From Ensifer sp. IC4062 (GTDB lineage: Bacteria; Pseudomonadota; Alphaproteobacteria; Rhizobiales; Rhizobiaceae), in contig NZ_JADYVD010000006.1 of the NCBI RefSeq assembly GCF_020193575.1, positions 62,001 to 126,000 on the forward strand: 64,000 nucleotides of DNA, written 5' to 3'. Under the pieces are notes generated by a model that saw only the letters and a list, made by a program, of their open reading frames with translations, had not been told where the DNA came from and made no database searches. The number at the start of each line of letters is the position of its first letter. The first letter of the stretch is position 1. Both the position numbers and the translations under genes were made by a program. Of the stretch, positions 42,848-58,135 are shown one piece after another.

Positions 42848-43888
42848 ATGAGGACCGACATGACACATGCCGAACCGAGCACCGACCAAGCTGCCTTGAA
42901 ATCCGGGAAGATCGGCGTGCTGCTCGTCAATCTCGGTACCCCGGACGGTACGGACTACACCTCCATGCGCCGCTACCTCAAGGAGTTTCTGAGTGACAGG
43001 CGCGTTATCGAATGGTCGCGGCTCTACTGGTATCCCATCCTCTACGGCATCGTACTGAACACCCGCCCGGGCAAGGTCGGCAAGGCCTACGAGGTGATCT
43101 GGAACAACGAACGCAACGAAAGCTGGCTGCGCACGTACACGCGCAGCCAGGCCGAATTGATGGCGAAGGCCTTTGCCGATCGGCCGGAGGTCGTGGTCGA
43201 CTGGGCGATGCGCTACGGCCAGCCGTCCATCGCTTCGCGCATGGAAGCGCTGCAGCAGGAGGGTTGCGATCGGGTCCTCGTTTTCCCGCTCTACCCGCAA
43301 TATGCCGCGGCCACGACCGCGACGGTCAACGACAAGGCCTTCGAGACTCTGCTAAAGATGCGCTGGCAGCCGGCGCTCCGCACCGTGCCGGCCTATCCCG
43401 GCGACCCGGTCTATATCGATGCACTCGCCGCATCGATCAGCAGGCACCTCGCGACGCTCGACTGGGAGCCGGAAGTCGTGCTCGCCTCCTTCCACGGCAT
43501 CCCGAAGAGCTATTCCGACAAGGGCGATCCCTACTATTTCCAATGCCAGGAGACTGCGCGGCTGCTGCGCGCGAAGCTCGGCTGGCGTGACGATAAGCTG
43601 CAGGTTACCTTCCAGTCCCGCTTCGGCCCGGAGGAATGGTTGCAGCCCTATACCGACAAGACGGTCGAGAAGCTAGCGAAGGATGGCGTCAAGCGCCTTG
43701 CCGTCGTCAATCCAGGCTTCGTCTCCGACTGTCTGGAGACACTGGAGGAAATCGCCGGCCAGGCCGCCGAAAGCTTCCACCACAACGGCGGCGAGAAATT
43801 TGCGCATATTCCCTGCCTGAACGACAGTGCCGAGGGCATGGCAGTGCTCAATCACGTGGTCCGCCGCGAGCTTGAGGGCTGGCTCTAG
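42848..43888 (+). CDS. hemH: Ferrochelatase
   Basis: Inserts ferrous iron into protoporphyrin IX, the last step of heme synthesis, at the inner membrane. The 346-residue protein has GVLLVNLGTPDGTDYTSMRRYLKEFLSD, MRYGQPSI, VFPLYPQYAAATTATVND, the metal-binding His in ASFHGIPKSYSDKGDPY and the conserved Glu in NPGFVSDCLETLEEI. ATG 42848 has GAGAGG five bases upstream; ATG 42860 is a possible second start. It stands between the nucleotidase and an R3 repeat. Confidence 0.96.
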   Translation: MRTDMTHAEPSTDQAALKSGKIGVLLVNLGTPDGTDYTSMRRYLKEFLSDRRVIEWSRLYWYPILYGIVLNTRPGKVGKAYEVIWNNERNESWLRTYTRSQAELMAKAFADRPEVVVDWAMRYGQPSIASRMEALQQEGCDRVLVFPLYPQYAAATTATVNDKAFETLLKMRWQPALRTVPAYPGDPVYIDALAASISRHLATLDWEPEVVLASFHGIPKSYSDKGDPYYFQCQETARLLRAKLGWRDDKLQVTFQSRFGPEEWLQPYTDKTVEKLAKDGVKRLAVVNPGFVSDCLETLEEIAGQAAESFHHNGGEKFAHIPCLNDSAEGMAVLNHVVRRELEGWL

Positions 43889-43913
43889 ACTCACCCTGAT
43901 CGGACCGATTGCA

Positions 43914-44018
43914 CCTCACCCCCCCTTTCCCCGCATGCGGGGAGAGGGAACCTGGACGCTGCGGCATACCCTTTCGCCCCGCTTGTAGGGAGAAGGTGCC
44001 GGCACGCGGATGAGGGGC
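43914..44018. repeat. R3 palindromic repeat, copy 2
   Basis: cctcaccccccctttccccgcatgcggggagagg hairpin, then cctttcgccccgc...gggagaagg and gatgaggggcc: the same building blocks as at 11450 in reverse order. It lies between hemH and the SPFH gene, both on the plus strand. Confidence 0.65.
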
Positions 44019-44123
44019 CTTGGATCCACCGGTGCCAGACAGCGCGCCGCTTGAAATATTTCCACGAATCGCCACGTGATATCCTTGGGGCACTCCAGAT
44101 GCTGGAGTTGCGAAGAGGGAGAT

Positions 44124-45122
44124 ATGTCGGTGGGCGGCATGGATATCGCAGTCATTGCATTCGTCGTTCTCGTCATCCTGGTGCTATTTGCCGGGATCAA
44201 GACGGTGCCCCAGGGCTATCGCTACACGGTCGAGCGCTTCGGGCGCTACACGAAGACCATGGAGCCGGGGCTGAACCTGATCATTCCGTTCATCGATCGT
44301 ATTGGGGCGAAGATGAACGTGATGGAGCAAGTTCTCGACGTGCCGACCCAGGAGGTCATCACCAAGGATAATGCCAGCGTGTCGGCGGACGCGGTCGCCT
44401 TTTACCAAGTGCTGAACCCGGCCCAGGCCGCATATCAGGTGGCCCATCTCGAAAATGCTCTTCTCAACCTCACGATGACCAACATCCGCTCGGTGATGGG
44501 CTCGATGGACCTCGACGAGCTGCTTTCCAATCGCGACACGATCAACGACCGGCTGCTCCGCGTCGTCGACGAGGCCGCCAATCCCTGGGGCATTAAAATC
44601 ACTCGTGTCGAGATCAAGGACATCGCGCCACCGACGGACCTGGTCGAAGCAATGGCCCGGCAGATGAAGGCGGAACGCGAAAGGCGCGCGCAGGTGCTGG
44701 AGGCGGAAGGTGCCCGCAACGCGCAGATCCTGCGCGCCGAGGGCGCCAAGCAATCGGCAATCCTCGAGGCCGAGGGCCAGCGCGAGGCCGCCTATCGCGA
44801 GGCGGAGGCGCGTGAGCGCCTGGCGGAGGCAGAAGCCAAGGCGACCCGCATGGTTTCCGAAGCGATCGCCGCTGGCGACGTGCAGGCGATCAACTATTTC
44901 GTCGCGCAAAAGTACACGGAGGCGCTCGCTTCGATCGGCACGGCGAATAACCAGAAGATCGTGCTGATGCCGATGGAGGCCTCCTCGCTGATCGGCTCGC
45001 TTGGAGGCATCGGCGCGATCGCCAGAGAAGTCTTCGGCGATAGCCAGCCTAGCGCGCCTCGCCCGCGCCTGTCGACGCCGCGCACCGGTCCGGCCGCCAG
45101 TGGTTCCGAAACGACCTCTTAA
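44124..45122 (+). CDS. SPFH/band 7 membrane protein (stomatin/paraslipin, QmcA-like)
   Basis: A 332-residue protein with one N-terminal membrane helix (AVIAFVVLVILVLFAG) and an SPFH/band 7 domain: VPQGYRYTVERFGRYTKTMEPGLNLIIPFIDRI, VLDVPTQEVITKDNASVSADAV, RSVMGSMDLDELLSNRD. A long Ala/Glu/Arg-rich coiled coil follows (RERRAQVLEAEGARNAQILRAEG). Such proteins form ring oligomers and membrane microdomains and often regulate FtsH. It is 9 bp upstream of an NfeD-family gene, the classic slipin-NfeD pair. ATG 44124 has GAGGGAG upstream. Confidence 0.94.
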   Translation: MSVGGMDIAVIAFVVLVILVLFAGIKTVPQGYRYTVERFGRYTKTMEPGLNLIIPFIDRIGAKMNVMEQVLDVPTQEVITKDNASVSADAVAFYQVLNPAQAAYQVAHLENALLNLTMTNIRSVMGSMDLDELLSNRDTINDRLLRVVDEAANPWGIKITRVEIKDIAPPTDLVEAMARQMKAERERRAQVLEAEGARNAQILRAEGAKQSAILEAEGQREAAYREAEARERLAEAEAKATRMVSEAIAAGDVQAINYFVAQKYTEALASIGTANNQKIVLMPMEASSLIGSLGGIGAIAREVFGDSQPSAPRPRLSTPRTGPAASGSETTS

Positions 45123-45131
45123 GGGCGTCCC

Positions 45132-45587
45132 ATGATCGCACGCATCGTCCTCGAACTCGGACCCTGGAGCTGGTGGGTGCTCGGCCTCGTCCTGCTGGCG
45201 GCGGAATTGGTGCTGCCGGGCGTCTTCCTCGTCTGGATCGGGTTCGCAGCGCTCGCTACCGGCAGCCTGTCCCTCCTCCTCTGGGATACGGCATTCTGGG
45301 TCTGGGAGATCCAAGTCCTCGTCTTCGCGCTGCATTCGGTGTTCGCGGTGCTCATCGGGCGGCGCTTCGTCTCGTCCTCGGCCGACAGCGACGAGCCGCT
45401 GCTTAATAAGCGTGGCGAAAGCCTCGTCGGCCGCACGGCGGTTTTGGAGCAGCCGATCTCCGAGGGTCGAGGGCGCGTGCGCCTGGACGACACGACCTGG
45501 GCGGTCGAAGGGCCGGATCTGCCGGTCGGCACGCGCGTACGCATCGTAGCAAGCGGCGGCCGCCACCTCACTGTCGAGCGCGCCTGA
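45132..45587 (+). CDS. NfeD family membrane protein
   Basis: A 151-residue protein with three hydrophobic segments at the N-terminus (WWVLGLVLLAAELVLPGVFLVWIGFAALATGSLSLLLW and IQVLVFALHSVFAVLIG) and a C-terminal OB-fold NfeD domain (LVGRTAVLEQPISEGRGRVRLDDTTWAVEGPDLPVGTRVRIV). It is the short NfeD type without a protease domain, and it partners with the SPFH protein encoded 9 bp upstream. Confidence 0.93.
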   Translation: MIARIVLELGPWSWWVLGLVLLAAELVLPGVFLVWIGFAALATGSLSLLLWDTAFWVWEIQVLVFALHSVFAVLIGRRFVSSSADSDEPLLNKRGESLVGRTAVLEQPISEGRGRVRLDDTTWAVEGPDLPVGTRVRIVASGGRHLTVERA

Positions 45588-45700
45588 GCGAACCGCCGGA
45601 ACGGTATTGAACCGGATTTTCCTTTTGGAAACGATTGGTTAACCACGCGCCTTTACGGTTGCGAAACGATTGCAATCAGGTTTTCGCGGACAGACGGCGC

Positions 45701-47140
45701 ATGGAGCCCATAATTTCACGCTCGATCACGGCGGGCGCCTTGCGTCCGAGGATGCGGGCATGGCTCGTTGCAGGCTGCGCCCTCTTCGCCGGCACGTCCG
45801 CCGGCGCGCAAAGCCTCGACAATCCGTCGATTGCCGGCACCGCAACAGGCACCACCCGAGCAACGGACAACACCGCCGCGATCACAGACCCGGAAACGAC
45901 CGGCGCTGTTGCCGCCAGCGATCTTCCCCCGGCGCTTGACGAAGACTTCAATCGCCTGAACCGGCGCGAGGAGACAATCGACGGCCTCCGCACGCGCATC
46001 GACCCCTACGAGGGCCAGGCACCGGGCATCCGCATCGGCACCTTCGTCCTGAAGCCCGCTCTCAGCGAAACCTTCAACCACGAGCGGCAGAAAACTGGCG
46101 GCCGGAGCGAGAGCCGCAGCTTCATCGAGACCGGCCTCAAGGGCTCGCTGACGTCTGACTGGTCGCGCCATCAGCTGAGCGTTACCGGCGAAGGCGTCCT
46201 GCAGAACAACACCTCGGGTCAGGGGGAAGAAGAGCCGCGCGCAGATGTCGACGCGGAACTGCGCCTCGACCTCAGCGACCAGACGACCGCCCGGCTGACG
46301 GCTGGTTACAGCTTCGAACGGGAAGACGCCAACGATCCCAACGCCATTGCCGATGCCGAAACCCAATCCGGCGTCGACATCTATCGTCTAGGCGCGGCGG
46401 TCGAGCGCGACTACGGTCTCATTCGCGGATCGCTCGGCGTCGATTTCGAGCGCCGAACCTATGGCGATGTCGACCTCGACAACGGCGCGACGCTTTCCGT
46501 CGAGGACCGCAATCGCAACATCGGCATACTGGACGCGCGCGTCGGCTACGAGCTGTCTCCCGCGCTCATCCCCTTCCTTGAAGCGTCGGTCGGCAAATCG
46601 AACTACGACCTGCGACAGGACGCGTTCGGTTTCGAGCGGTCTTATCAAAGCTATGCGGGACGGGCCGGGCTCGAGGTCGACCTGGGCGAAAAGCTCAACG
46701 GCGAACTCGCACTCGGCTATGGAACCTATCGCTTTGACGACGACCGTCTGGGCGATCTTCGCGGCCTTTCGGCGGACGGACGCGTCAACTGGTCGCCGCA
46801 GCGTGGTACCGATGTCCTGTTTGGCCTCGCAACCTACCTCGATCCTTCGACGACACCGGGCGACGCCGGCTCGATCAACTACGAACTGACCAACATCGTC
46901 ACTCATGAACTTCGTTCGACACTGGTTGCCCGCCTGTCGAACAGCCTGACACTGCGCAACTACCCCTCGGATGCTACATCCTCCGACGAAGCCACCTGGC
47001 GAACCGGTGCCGGCCTCACCTGGGACATGACCCGCTATCTCGCACTCACCGGGGATGTCAGTTACGAACGGACCAACCGGGACCGCGGCGAGTCGACCGA
47101 TACCGCTCGGATTGGCGTCGGACTGACGCTGAGGCGCTAG
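45701..47140 (+). CDS. Outer membrane beta-barrel protein
   Basis: A 479-residue exported protein. A signal-like segment ending GTSAGAQS (about residue 38) is followed by a low-complexity Thr/Ala region and then alternating beta strands with aromatic ends: PALSETFNHERQ, RLTAGYSFEREDA, LGVDFERRTYGDVD, DVSYERTNRDRGES and the final ARIGVGLTLRR. This is the pattern of the beta-barrel (BBP2/OMP_b-brl_2) family found in rhizobia, whose function is unknown. The start (45701, or 45752 just before the signal) is not fixed by a ribosome site. A TTAACC half-site for CtrA is at 45640. Confidence 0.8.
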   Translation: MEPIISRSITAGALRPRMRAWLVAGCALFAGTSAGAQSLDNPSIAGTATGTTRATDNTAAITDPETTGAVAASDLPPALDEDFNRLNRREETIDGLRTRIDPYEGQAPGIRIGTFVLKPALSETFNHERQKTGGRSESRSFIETGLKGSLTSDWSRHQLSVTGEGVLQNNTSGQGEEEPRADVDAELRLDLSDQTTARLTAGYSFEREDANDPNAIADAETQSGVDIYRLGAAVERDYGLIRGSLGVDFERRTYGDVDLDNGATLSVEDRNRNIGILDARVGYELSPALIPFLEASVGKSNYDLRQDAFGFERSYQSYAGRAGLEVDLGEKLNGELALGYGTYRFDDDRLGDLRGLSADGRVNWSPQRGTDVLFGLATYLDPSTTPGDAGSINYELTNIVTHELRSTLVARLSNSLTLRNYPSDATSSDEATWRTGAGLTWDMTRYLALTGDVSYERTNRDRGESTDTARIGVGLTLRR

Positions 47141-47278
47141 AACCCTTCGGGAAGTTGGCACGGTCCCCCGTTCGGCATTTCGCACAGTCAAGGGAGCTCT
47201 CCGGCCCGTCCTCCGATTTGCATCCGCTTCGAAGCAAAAAAGACCGCACCTTCGGCACGACCTGGCTTTGCGATCCAT

Positions 47279-47330
47279 TGCAGCCCGCGCGTCCAATCGG
47301 ACGCGCAAGGCCGCTGTAGCACTTTGAAGT
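47279..47330 (-). repeat. R1 repeat, copy 8 (reverse, truncated)
   Basis: gcagcccgcgcgtccaatcggacgcgc, ccgctgtagcactttgaagt: the 3' half of R1 in reverse, ending 5 bp from the galU stop. The 47141-47335 gap has no gene. Confidence 0.75.
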
Positions 47331-47335
47331 AGAGA

Positions 47336-48229
47336 TCACTTCAGGCTTTGCAACAATCCCTTCAGCGGCCCTTCGACGGAGGGACGAATGTCGCCGCGCT
47401 CGAGCGCGAAGGCGACGTTGGCGAGGATGAAACCGTCCTTCGCTCCGCAGTCATAGGTCTCGCCGCGGAAGTGGTAGGCGGCGAAAGGCTGGACGTCGGA
47501 GAGCTTGACCATACCGTCGGTCAGTTGGATCTCGTTTCCGGCGCCACGCTCCTGCCGCTCCAGAATCGGGAAGATCTCCGGCTGCAGGATGTAGCGGCCG
47601 TTGATGAAGAAGTTCGACGGCGCGGTACCGGGCGCGGGCTTCTCGATCATCTTAGTGATCTTGAAGCCGTCGCCGATTTTGTCGCCAACGCCGACTATGC
47701 CGTATTTGTGGGCCTGGTCTGGAGCACATTCCTCAACGGCGATCACATTGCCGCCGCTTTGCTCGTAGAGTTCGACCATGCCCTTGAGGCAGCCCTTCTC
47801 ACCCTTCATGATCATGTCGGGCAGAAGCAGCGCAAAAGGTTCATTGCCGACGAGATCGCGCGCGCACCAGACTGCATGACCAAGGCCGAGCGGCGCCTGC
47901 TGGCGCGTGAAGCTAGTGGTGCCTGCCTTCGGCAATATACCCTCGAGCAGCTCGATTTCAGCCTTCTTGTTCCGTTCGCGGAGCGTCTGGTCGAGTTCGA
48001 CCTGAATGTCGAAATAGTCCTCGATCACCGCCTTGCTGCGGCCGGTCACAAAGATCAGATGCTCGATGCCCGCTTCCAGCGCCTCGTCGACGACATATTG
48101 GATGACCGGCTTGTCCACCACCGTCAGCATCTCCTTCGGCACCGCCTTGGTTGCCGGCAGGAAACGCGTGCCAAGGCCCGCCACGGGGAACACGGCTTTG
48201 CGGACTTTACGCTTGTCGGTCATAGACAC
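47336..48229 (-). CDS. galU: UTP-glucose-1-phosphate uridylyltransferase
   Basis: Makes UDP-glucose from UTP and glucose 1-phosphate, the sugar donor for exopolysaccharide and lipopolysaccharide. The 297-residue protein has the nucleotide-binding start [74 protein letters not shown] and the Lys region [31 protein letters not shown] precedes the start. It is divergent from the transglycosylase gene; the 292-bp gap between them (48230-48521) shows no clear gene. Confidence 0.96.
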   Translation of the reverse strand: MSMTDKRKVRKAVFPVAGLGTRFLPATKAVPKEMLTVVDKPVIQYVVDEALEAGIEHLIFVTGRSKAVIEDYFDIQVELDQTLRERNKKAEIELLEGILPKAGTTSFTRQQAPLGLGHAVWCARDLVGNEPFALLLPDMIMKGEKGCLKGMVELYEQSGGNVIAVEECAPDQAHKYGIVGVGDKIGDGFKITKMIEKPAPGTAPSNFFINGRYILQPEIFPILERQERGAGNEIQLTDGMVKLSDVQPFAAYHFRGETYDCGAKDGFILANVAFALERGDIRPSVEGPLKGLLQSLK

Positions 48230-48521
48230 CTCCTTGCAGTGTTCTTCAACTCTAGCCCGAAAAAGGCAAATTGGATTGGATTTAGTCGCCGATCGCTATT
48301 TTTTTGCAAAGGAAGACGACGTGGCTTATTCATGGTAAAGACTTTGTTGACTTCGTTTCTGTAGGCTTCTCCCCTGATCCGATGCGGTTTCCGCTGTTCG
48401 GAGCGAAGAAGAACCGCAAGCTGCCCTTCGCGGCCTGCTGCGGGCGACATTGCAAACCCGGAGTATTCCGTCCGGCATGAACGCCGGCTGAACGCTCGCT
48501 GAGAAACGGAACCGATAGCTG

Positions 48522-49742
48522 ATGATCAGAAACCGCAGGACGTTCTTTAGCCATATCGCCGCCGCCCTCGTCGTTACCGCCACCACCTTTGGCTCAGCAC
48601 CTGCACATGCAGACACGGGCTTCCAGAATTGGATCAACAATTTTTACGCGACCGCCGCCAAGAGCGGCATCACCCAGGCGACCTACCGCAAGGCCTTCGC
48701 CGGCGTGAAGACGCCCGATCCCGCCGTGCTCGAAAAGGCGAATTACCAGCCCGAGTTCAAGCACAAGATTTGGGAATATATCGACTCGCGTGTCAATCCG
48801 TACACGAAACGCATCGGCCAGGAAATGGCCGGCCAGCATGCCCGCACGCTCAACGCGCTTGAACGACAATTCGGCGTCGACAGGAACGTCCTGCTCGCGA
48901 TCTGGTCGATGGAAACGAACTATGGCGCCGTCCTCCAGAAAGATGACCGGCTGCACTACGTGCCGCGCGCGCTGGCGACGCTTGCCTATGCCGATGCGAA
49001 GCGGTCCAAATATGCCAGGACTCAATTGATCGCGGCGTTGAAGATCCTCCAGAGCGGCGACATCACCCCGCGCGAATTGACCGGGTCCTGGGCGGGCGCC
49101 ATGGGACACACGCAGTTCATTCCGACGAGCTACCTGCTTTATGCGGTCGATGCCGACGGAAACGGGCACCGCGACATCTGGAATTCGGTCCCAGATGCAC
49201 TGGCCACCGCAGCCAACCTCTTGAGGAAGAACGGCTGGCAGCCGGGCGAGACCTGGGGCTACGAAGTCGTGCCGCCAGCAAATGCGGCGAAATATTCCGA
49301 CCAGACGAAGACACTCGCCCAATGGGCGGCGCTCGGCTTCCTCCGGCCGAACGGCAAGGGTTTTCGCAGCCCGAACACGCGCGCCGAGCTCAAACTTCCA
49401 GGCGGCAGCAATGGTCCCGGCTTCCTGATGACGCGGAACTTCTTCGTCATCAAGCGCTATAACGCTTCCGATTCCTATGCGCTCGGCGTCGGGCTGCTGG
49501 CCGACCAGATCGCCGGCTACGCAGGTATGCAGCAGCGCTGGCCACGCCCGGACGGGTCGCTCGATATCAGCGAGAAGTTCGAGTTGCAGAACCGCTTGAA
49601 GGAACTCGGCTATTACAACGGTGAAGTCGACGGCAATTTCGGCTCGGGCTCCAAGGCCGCGATCCAGGCCTTCCAGACCCAGAACGGTCTGACGCCGGAC
49701 GGCGAACCGACGCAGCACCTCCTGCGCGCTCTGCGCAACTGA
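48522..49742 (+). CDS. Lytic murein transglycosylase (MltB-like) with PG-binding domain
   Basis: A 406-residue envelope enzyme. The signal segment ends near residue 31 (SAPAHAD). The catalytic domain has the MltB/Slt35 Glu in LLAIWSMETNYGAV, RALATLAYADAKRSKY, ELTGSWAGAMGHTQFIPTSYLLYAVDADGNGH (with a DxDxxGH calcium-type loop). A PG-binding-1 domain at the C-terminus reads LQNRLKELGYYNGEVDGNFGSGSKAAIQAFQTQNGLTPDGEP. It cleaves glycan strands to anhydromuropeptides. It is divergent from galU. Confidence 0.93.
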   Translation: MIRNRRTFFSHIAAALVVTATTFGSAPAHADTGFQNWINNFYATAAKSGITQATYRKAFAGVKTPDPAVLEKANYQPEFKHKIWEYIDSRVNPYTKRIGQEMAGQHARTLNALERQFGVDRNVLLAIWSMETNYGAVLQKDDRLHYVPRALATLAYADAKRSKYARTQLIAALKILQSGDITPRELTGSWAGAMGHTQFIPTSYLLYAVDADGNGHRDIWNSVPDALATAANLLRKNGWQPGETWGYEVVPPANAAKYSDQTKTLAQWAALGFLRPNGKGFRSPNTRAELKLPGGSNGPGFLMTRNFFVIKRYNASDSYALGVGLLADQIAGYAGMQQRWPRPDGSLDISEKFELQNRLKELGYYNGEVDGNFGSGSKAAIQAFQTQNGLTPDGEPTQHLLRALRN

Positions 49743-49822
49743 CCGCACGTCGGAATTTTACTCTTCGCGGCGATTTCCGATCATTCGATCGGAAATCGCC
49801 GTGATTTGGCGTATTGTGGAGG

Positions 49823-49878
49823 TACAGCGCCGCGCGTCTCATCGGACGCAAAGTTGCTGAACACTTTAAATTGCTGCG
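49823..49878 (-). repeat. R1 repeat, copy 9 (reverse, truncated)
   Basis: tacagcgccgcgcgtctcatcggacgcaaagttgctgaacactttaaattgctgcg. It overlaps the space just before the DUF459 gene (start 49898). Confidence 0.8.
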
Positions 49879-49897
49879 TTCGACGGTGAAAGCGATC

Positions 49898-51145
49898 ATG
49901 TTGCCAATCAGAAACGCACCGACGAGACGGTTTCAGCGTCCGTTTCGTTTAGCGGCGATATTCGTGGGTGCTGCGGCGATGCTTTTTGCCGGTTTCTTTG
50001 CCAACGTGGCGGAGGCTCAGGAGCCGGTGCCGCGGCGGAATGTTCTGCAGAGACTCTTCGGTGTCTTCGTTCCCCAAAGACGCTATTACCAGGAGCAATA
50101 CGATTTTCCCCGCCAGCCGCCGCCACGACGCGTGCTTAAGCGCCGCCAGCAGCCGGTAGAGCCGCAGCGAGCGCGCCCTGGCCGCGCCAAGCCGCGGCTC
50201 GCCGATGCGCCACCGCCGGCACCGGTTATTGCCAAAGCGCCCGACGCGAAAAAGGTCCTGGTCATCGGCGACTTCGTTGCCGGAAGCCTTGGCGACGGCC
50301 TCAAGACCGCGTTCGAAACGACACCAGGAGTTGTGATCGAGACGCGCGCCAACGGCTCCTCGGGCCTTGTCCGTAACGACTATTTCGACTGGCCGAAGAT
50401 GCTGCCGGACTATGCGGCGGAGCTGAAACCCTCCGTCATCGTCGTCAGCCTCGGAGCCAATGACCGCCAGATGATGCGGATCGGCGACACCAAGGAGCAG
50501 TTCCGAACCGATCTCTGGACGGAGGAATACCGCAAGCGCGTCAATGCGCTCGCAACTCTGGCGCGCAAGGACGGATTACCGGTTCTCTGGGTCGGCATGC
50601 CACCGTTCCAGTCGAGCGCCATGACTGCCGACATGGTGACTTTCAACGGCCTCTTCCGCGAAGAGGTGGAAAAGGCTGGCGGCCAGTTTATCGATATCTG
50701 GGACGGTTTCGTCGACGAGGGCGGCAAATTCATCATGACCGGTTCCGACATCAACGGCCAGCAGGTCCGCCTGCGCGGTTCCGATGGCATCAATCTCACC
50801 AAAGCCGGCAAGCGCAAGCTCGCCTTCTATGTCGAGAAGGATATCCGCAAACTGCTCGGGGAGGCGGCCGCCACGACCGACGTGCCGGGCGCCGAAGAAC
50901 TGAAGGATCTGGTCGTCACGGCTCCGCTTGCCAACGAGGATATCGTTAAGACGCAGCCGATCAGCGTGACCGATCCGGAACTCGACGGCGCGACCGCCTT
51001 GCTCGGAGGCGATGCGCCTTTGAAAAGCACGGGCAAGAGCCCGCGCGACTTGCTTATCGAGAAAGGCGAGATCGTCGCCGCACCGCCTGGACGCGTCGAT
51101 GATTTCCGGCTCGCAAAACCCGACCCGGTGACCAGCAGCCGTTAA
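49898..51145 (+). CDS. DUF459 SGNH-fold protein, catalytic residues apparently lost
   Basis: A 415-residue exported protein. Signal segment about residues 15-40 (FRLAAIFVGAAAMLFAGFFANVAEAQ), then a Pro/Arg-rich basic linker to about residue 115, then an SGNH/DUF459 domain: KVLVIGDFVAGSLGDGLK, VVSLGANDRQM and RGSDGINLTKAGKRKLAFYVEKD. In active SGNH enzymes the first block has Ser (GDS) and the last has His (DxxH); here they read GDF and DGIN, so it may be a non-catalytic binding protein. The block III Asn (GAND) is kept. No clear ribosome site is seen; the 5' flank is R1. Confidence 0.82.
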   Translation: MLPIRNAPTRRFQRPFRLAAIFVGAAAMLFAGFFANVAEAQEPVPRRNVLQRLFGVFVPQRRYYQEQYDFPRQPPPRRVLKRRQQPVEPQRARPGRAKPRLADAPPPAPVIAKAPDAKKVLVIGDFVAGSLGDGLKTAFETTPGVVIETRANGSSGLVRNDYFDWPKMLPDYAAELKPSVIVVSLGANDRQMMRIGDTKEQFRTDLWTEEYRKRVNALATLARKDGLPVLWVGMPPFQSSAMTADMVTFNGLFREEVEKAGGQFIDIWDGFVDEGGKFIMTGSDINGQQVRLRGSDGINLTKAGKRKLAFYVEKDIRKLLGEAAATTDVPGAEELKDLVVTAPLANEDIVKTQPISVTDPELDGATALLGGDAPLKSTGKSPRDLLIEKGEIVAAPPGRVDDFRLAKPDPVTSSR

Positions 51146-51170
51146 CTTAGAATTAAGCGACGCAACGAGG

Positions 51171-51270
51171 TTCGCCCCGCCACCTTATCCCGCAAGCGGG
51201 CGAAGGAGACTCGTGGCACTGCCTCACCCTAACCCTCTCTCTGCTCGCGTGGAGAGGGTTAGGGTAAGGG
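51171..51270. repeat. R3 palindromic repeat, copy 3
   Basis: cgccaccttatcccgcaagcgggcgaagg, then cctcaccctaaccctctc...gagagggttagggtaaggg, between the convergent DUF459 and gltD genes. It may act as a two-sided terminator. Confidence 0.65.
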
Positions 51271-51291
51271 CATCCACGGAAGCCGAGGCAA

Positions 51292-52749
<1,458 letters not shown>

Positions 52750-52806
52750 CGTATCATCCTGAAAGCTTCGCGTCTGAACAGGCGCTCCTGACGAGCGCGC
52801 GTGAGG

Positions 52807-52840
52807 GGCTCCCGAACCAGTCTTTGATGAACCGGGAGCC
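52807..52840 (-). promoter_or_regulatory. Hairpin between gltB and gltD
   Basis: ggctcccg/cgggagcc (52807-52814, 52833-52840) with an 18-nt loop and no T-run. It may stabilise or separate the two gene messages. Confidence 0.4.
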
Positions 52841-52857
52841 TGTTTCACCGGGGCCTC

Positions 52858-57582
<4,725 letters not shown>

Positions 57583-57853
57583 CGTCTTCCCTCCTATTGA
57601 CCCGGAATTCCGGGCATACCGCCGCCCGCGCATCCCTTGCCGCGTGCGCCTTTCGCGCGGCGGCAAAGCCGGGCATTATCGTCGCATGATCCTGACCAGG
57701 TCGCAAATAAGCGCGCTGCACCAGGCACGAATGTCCCGCGACCATCCTGATGGCAGGTGTCAACAACCGGATGAAACCCGGCGGAAACCCTTGCGCTATA
57801 CGCCGAATGCCGCATTTTTCGGCACTTCCGGCGATTGTTCCGGTCCCTAGACC

Positions 57854-57882
57854 GAAATAGGACAGCAAACCTGTCCTATTTC
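57854..57882. promoter_or_regulatory. gltB: Perfect 12-bp inverted repeat upstream of gltB
   Basis: gaaataggacag / ctgtcctatttc with a 5-nt centre, 272 bp before the gltB start and 254 bp before the threonine aldolase start. No T-run follows on either side, so it fits an operator better than a terminator. The rest of the 553-bp gap (57583-58135) shows no gene. Confidence 0.5.
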
Positions 57883-58135
57883 ATGCGCTCTATGCCAGAA
57901 AGCGCCCCCCTTCGCAAGGGGCATATCAGCAAATAATGGAAGAGATTTTGCCGAAGATTGCCGGAAATTTCGCGCTTTTAAAATTAAATTACAATCCGGT
58001 CGGTGCTTTCTTCACTTTGGTTTCAAACTGGTCCTGTGTTGGCATATCCCTTCGGGAGCCGCATTGATCGGCCGTGCAAGTCGGCTATGGTCTCGCCGAA
58101 GCGGCCGAGCGTGGCCGAAAACAGGGTGACTTCAG

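Noticed and set aside
51142..51156. Third TTAA-N7-TTAA CtrA-like motif
   Set aside because: It spans the TAA stop of the DUF459 gene in a convergent gap with no promoter to control, so it is probably chance.
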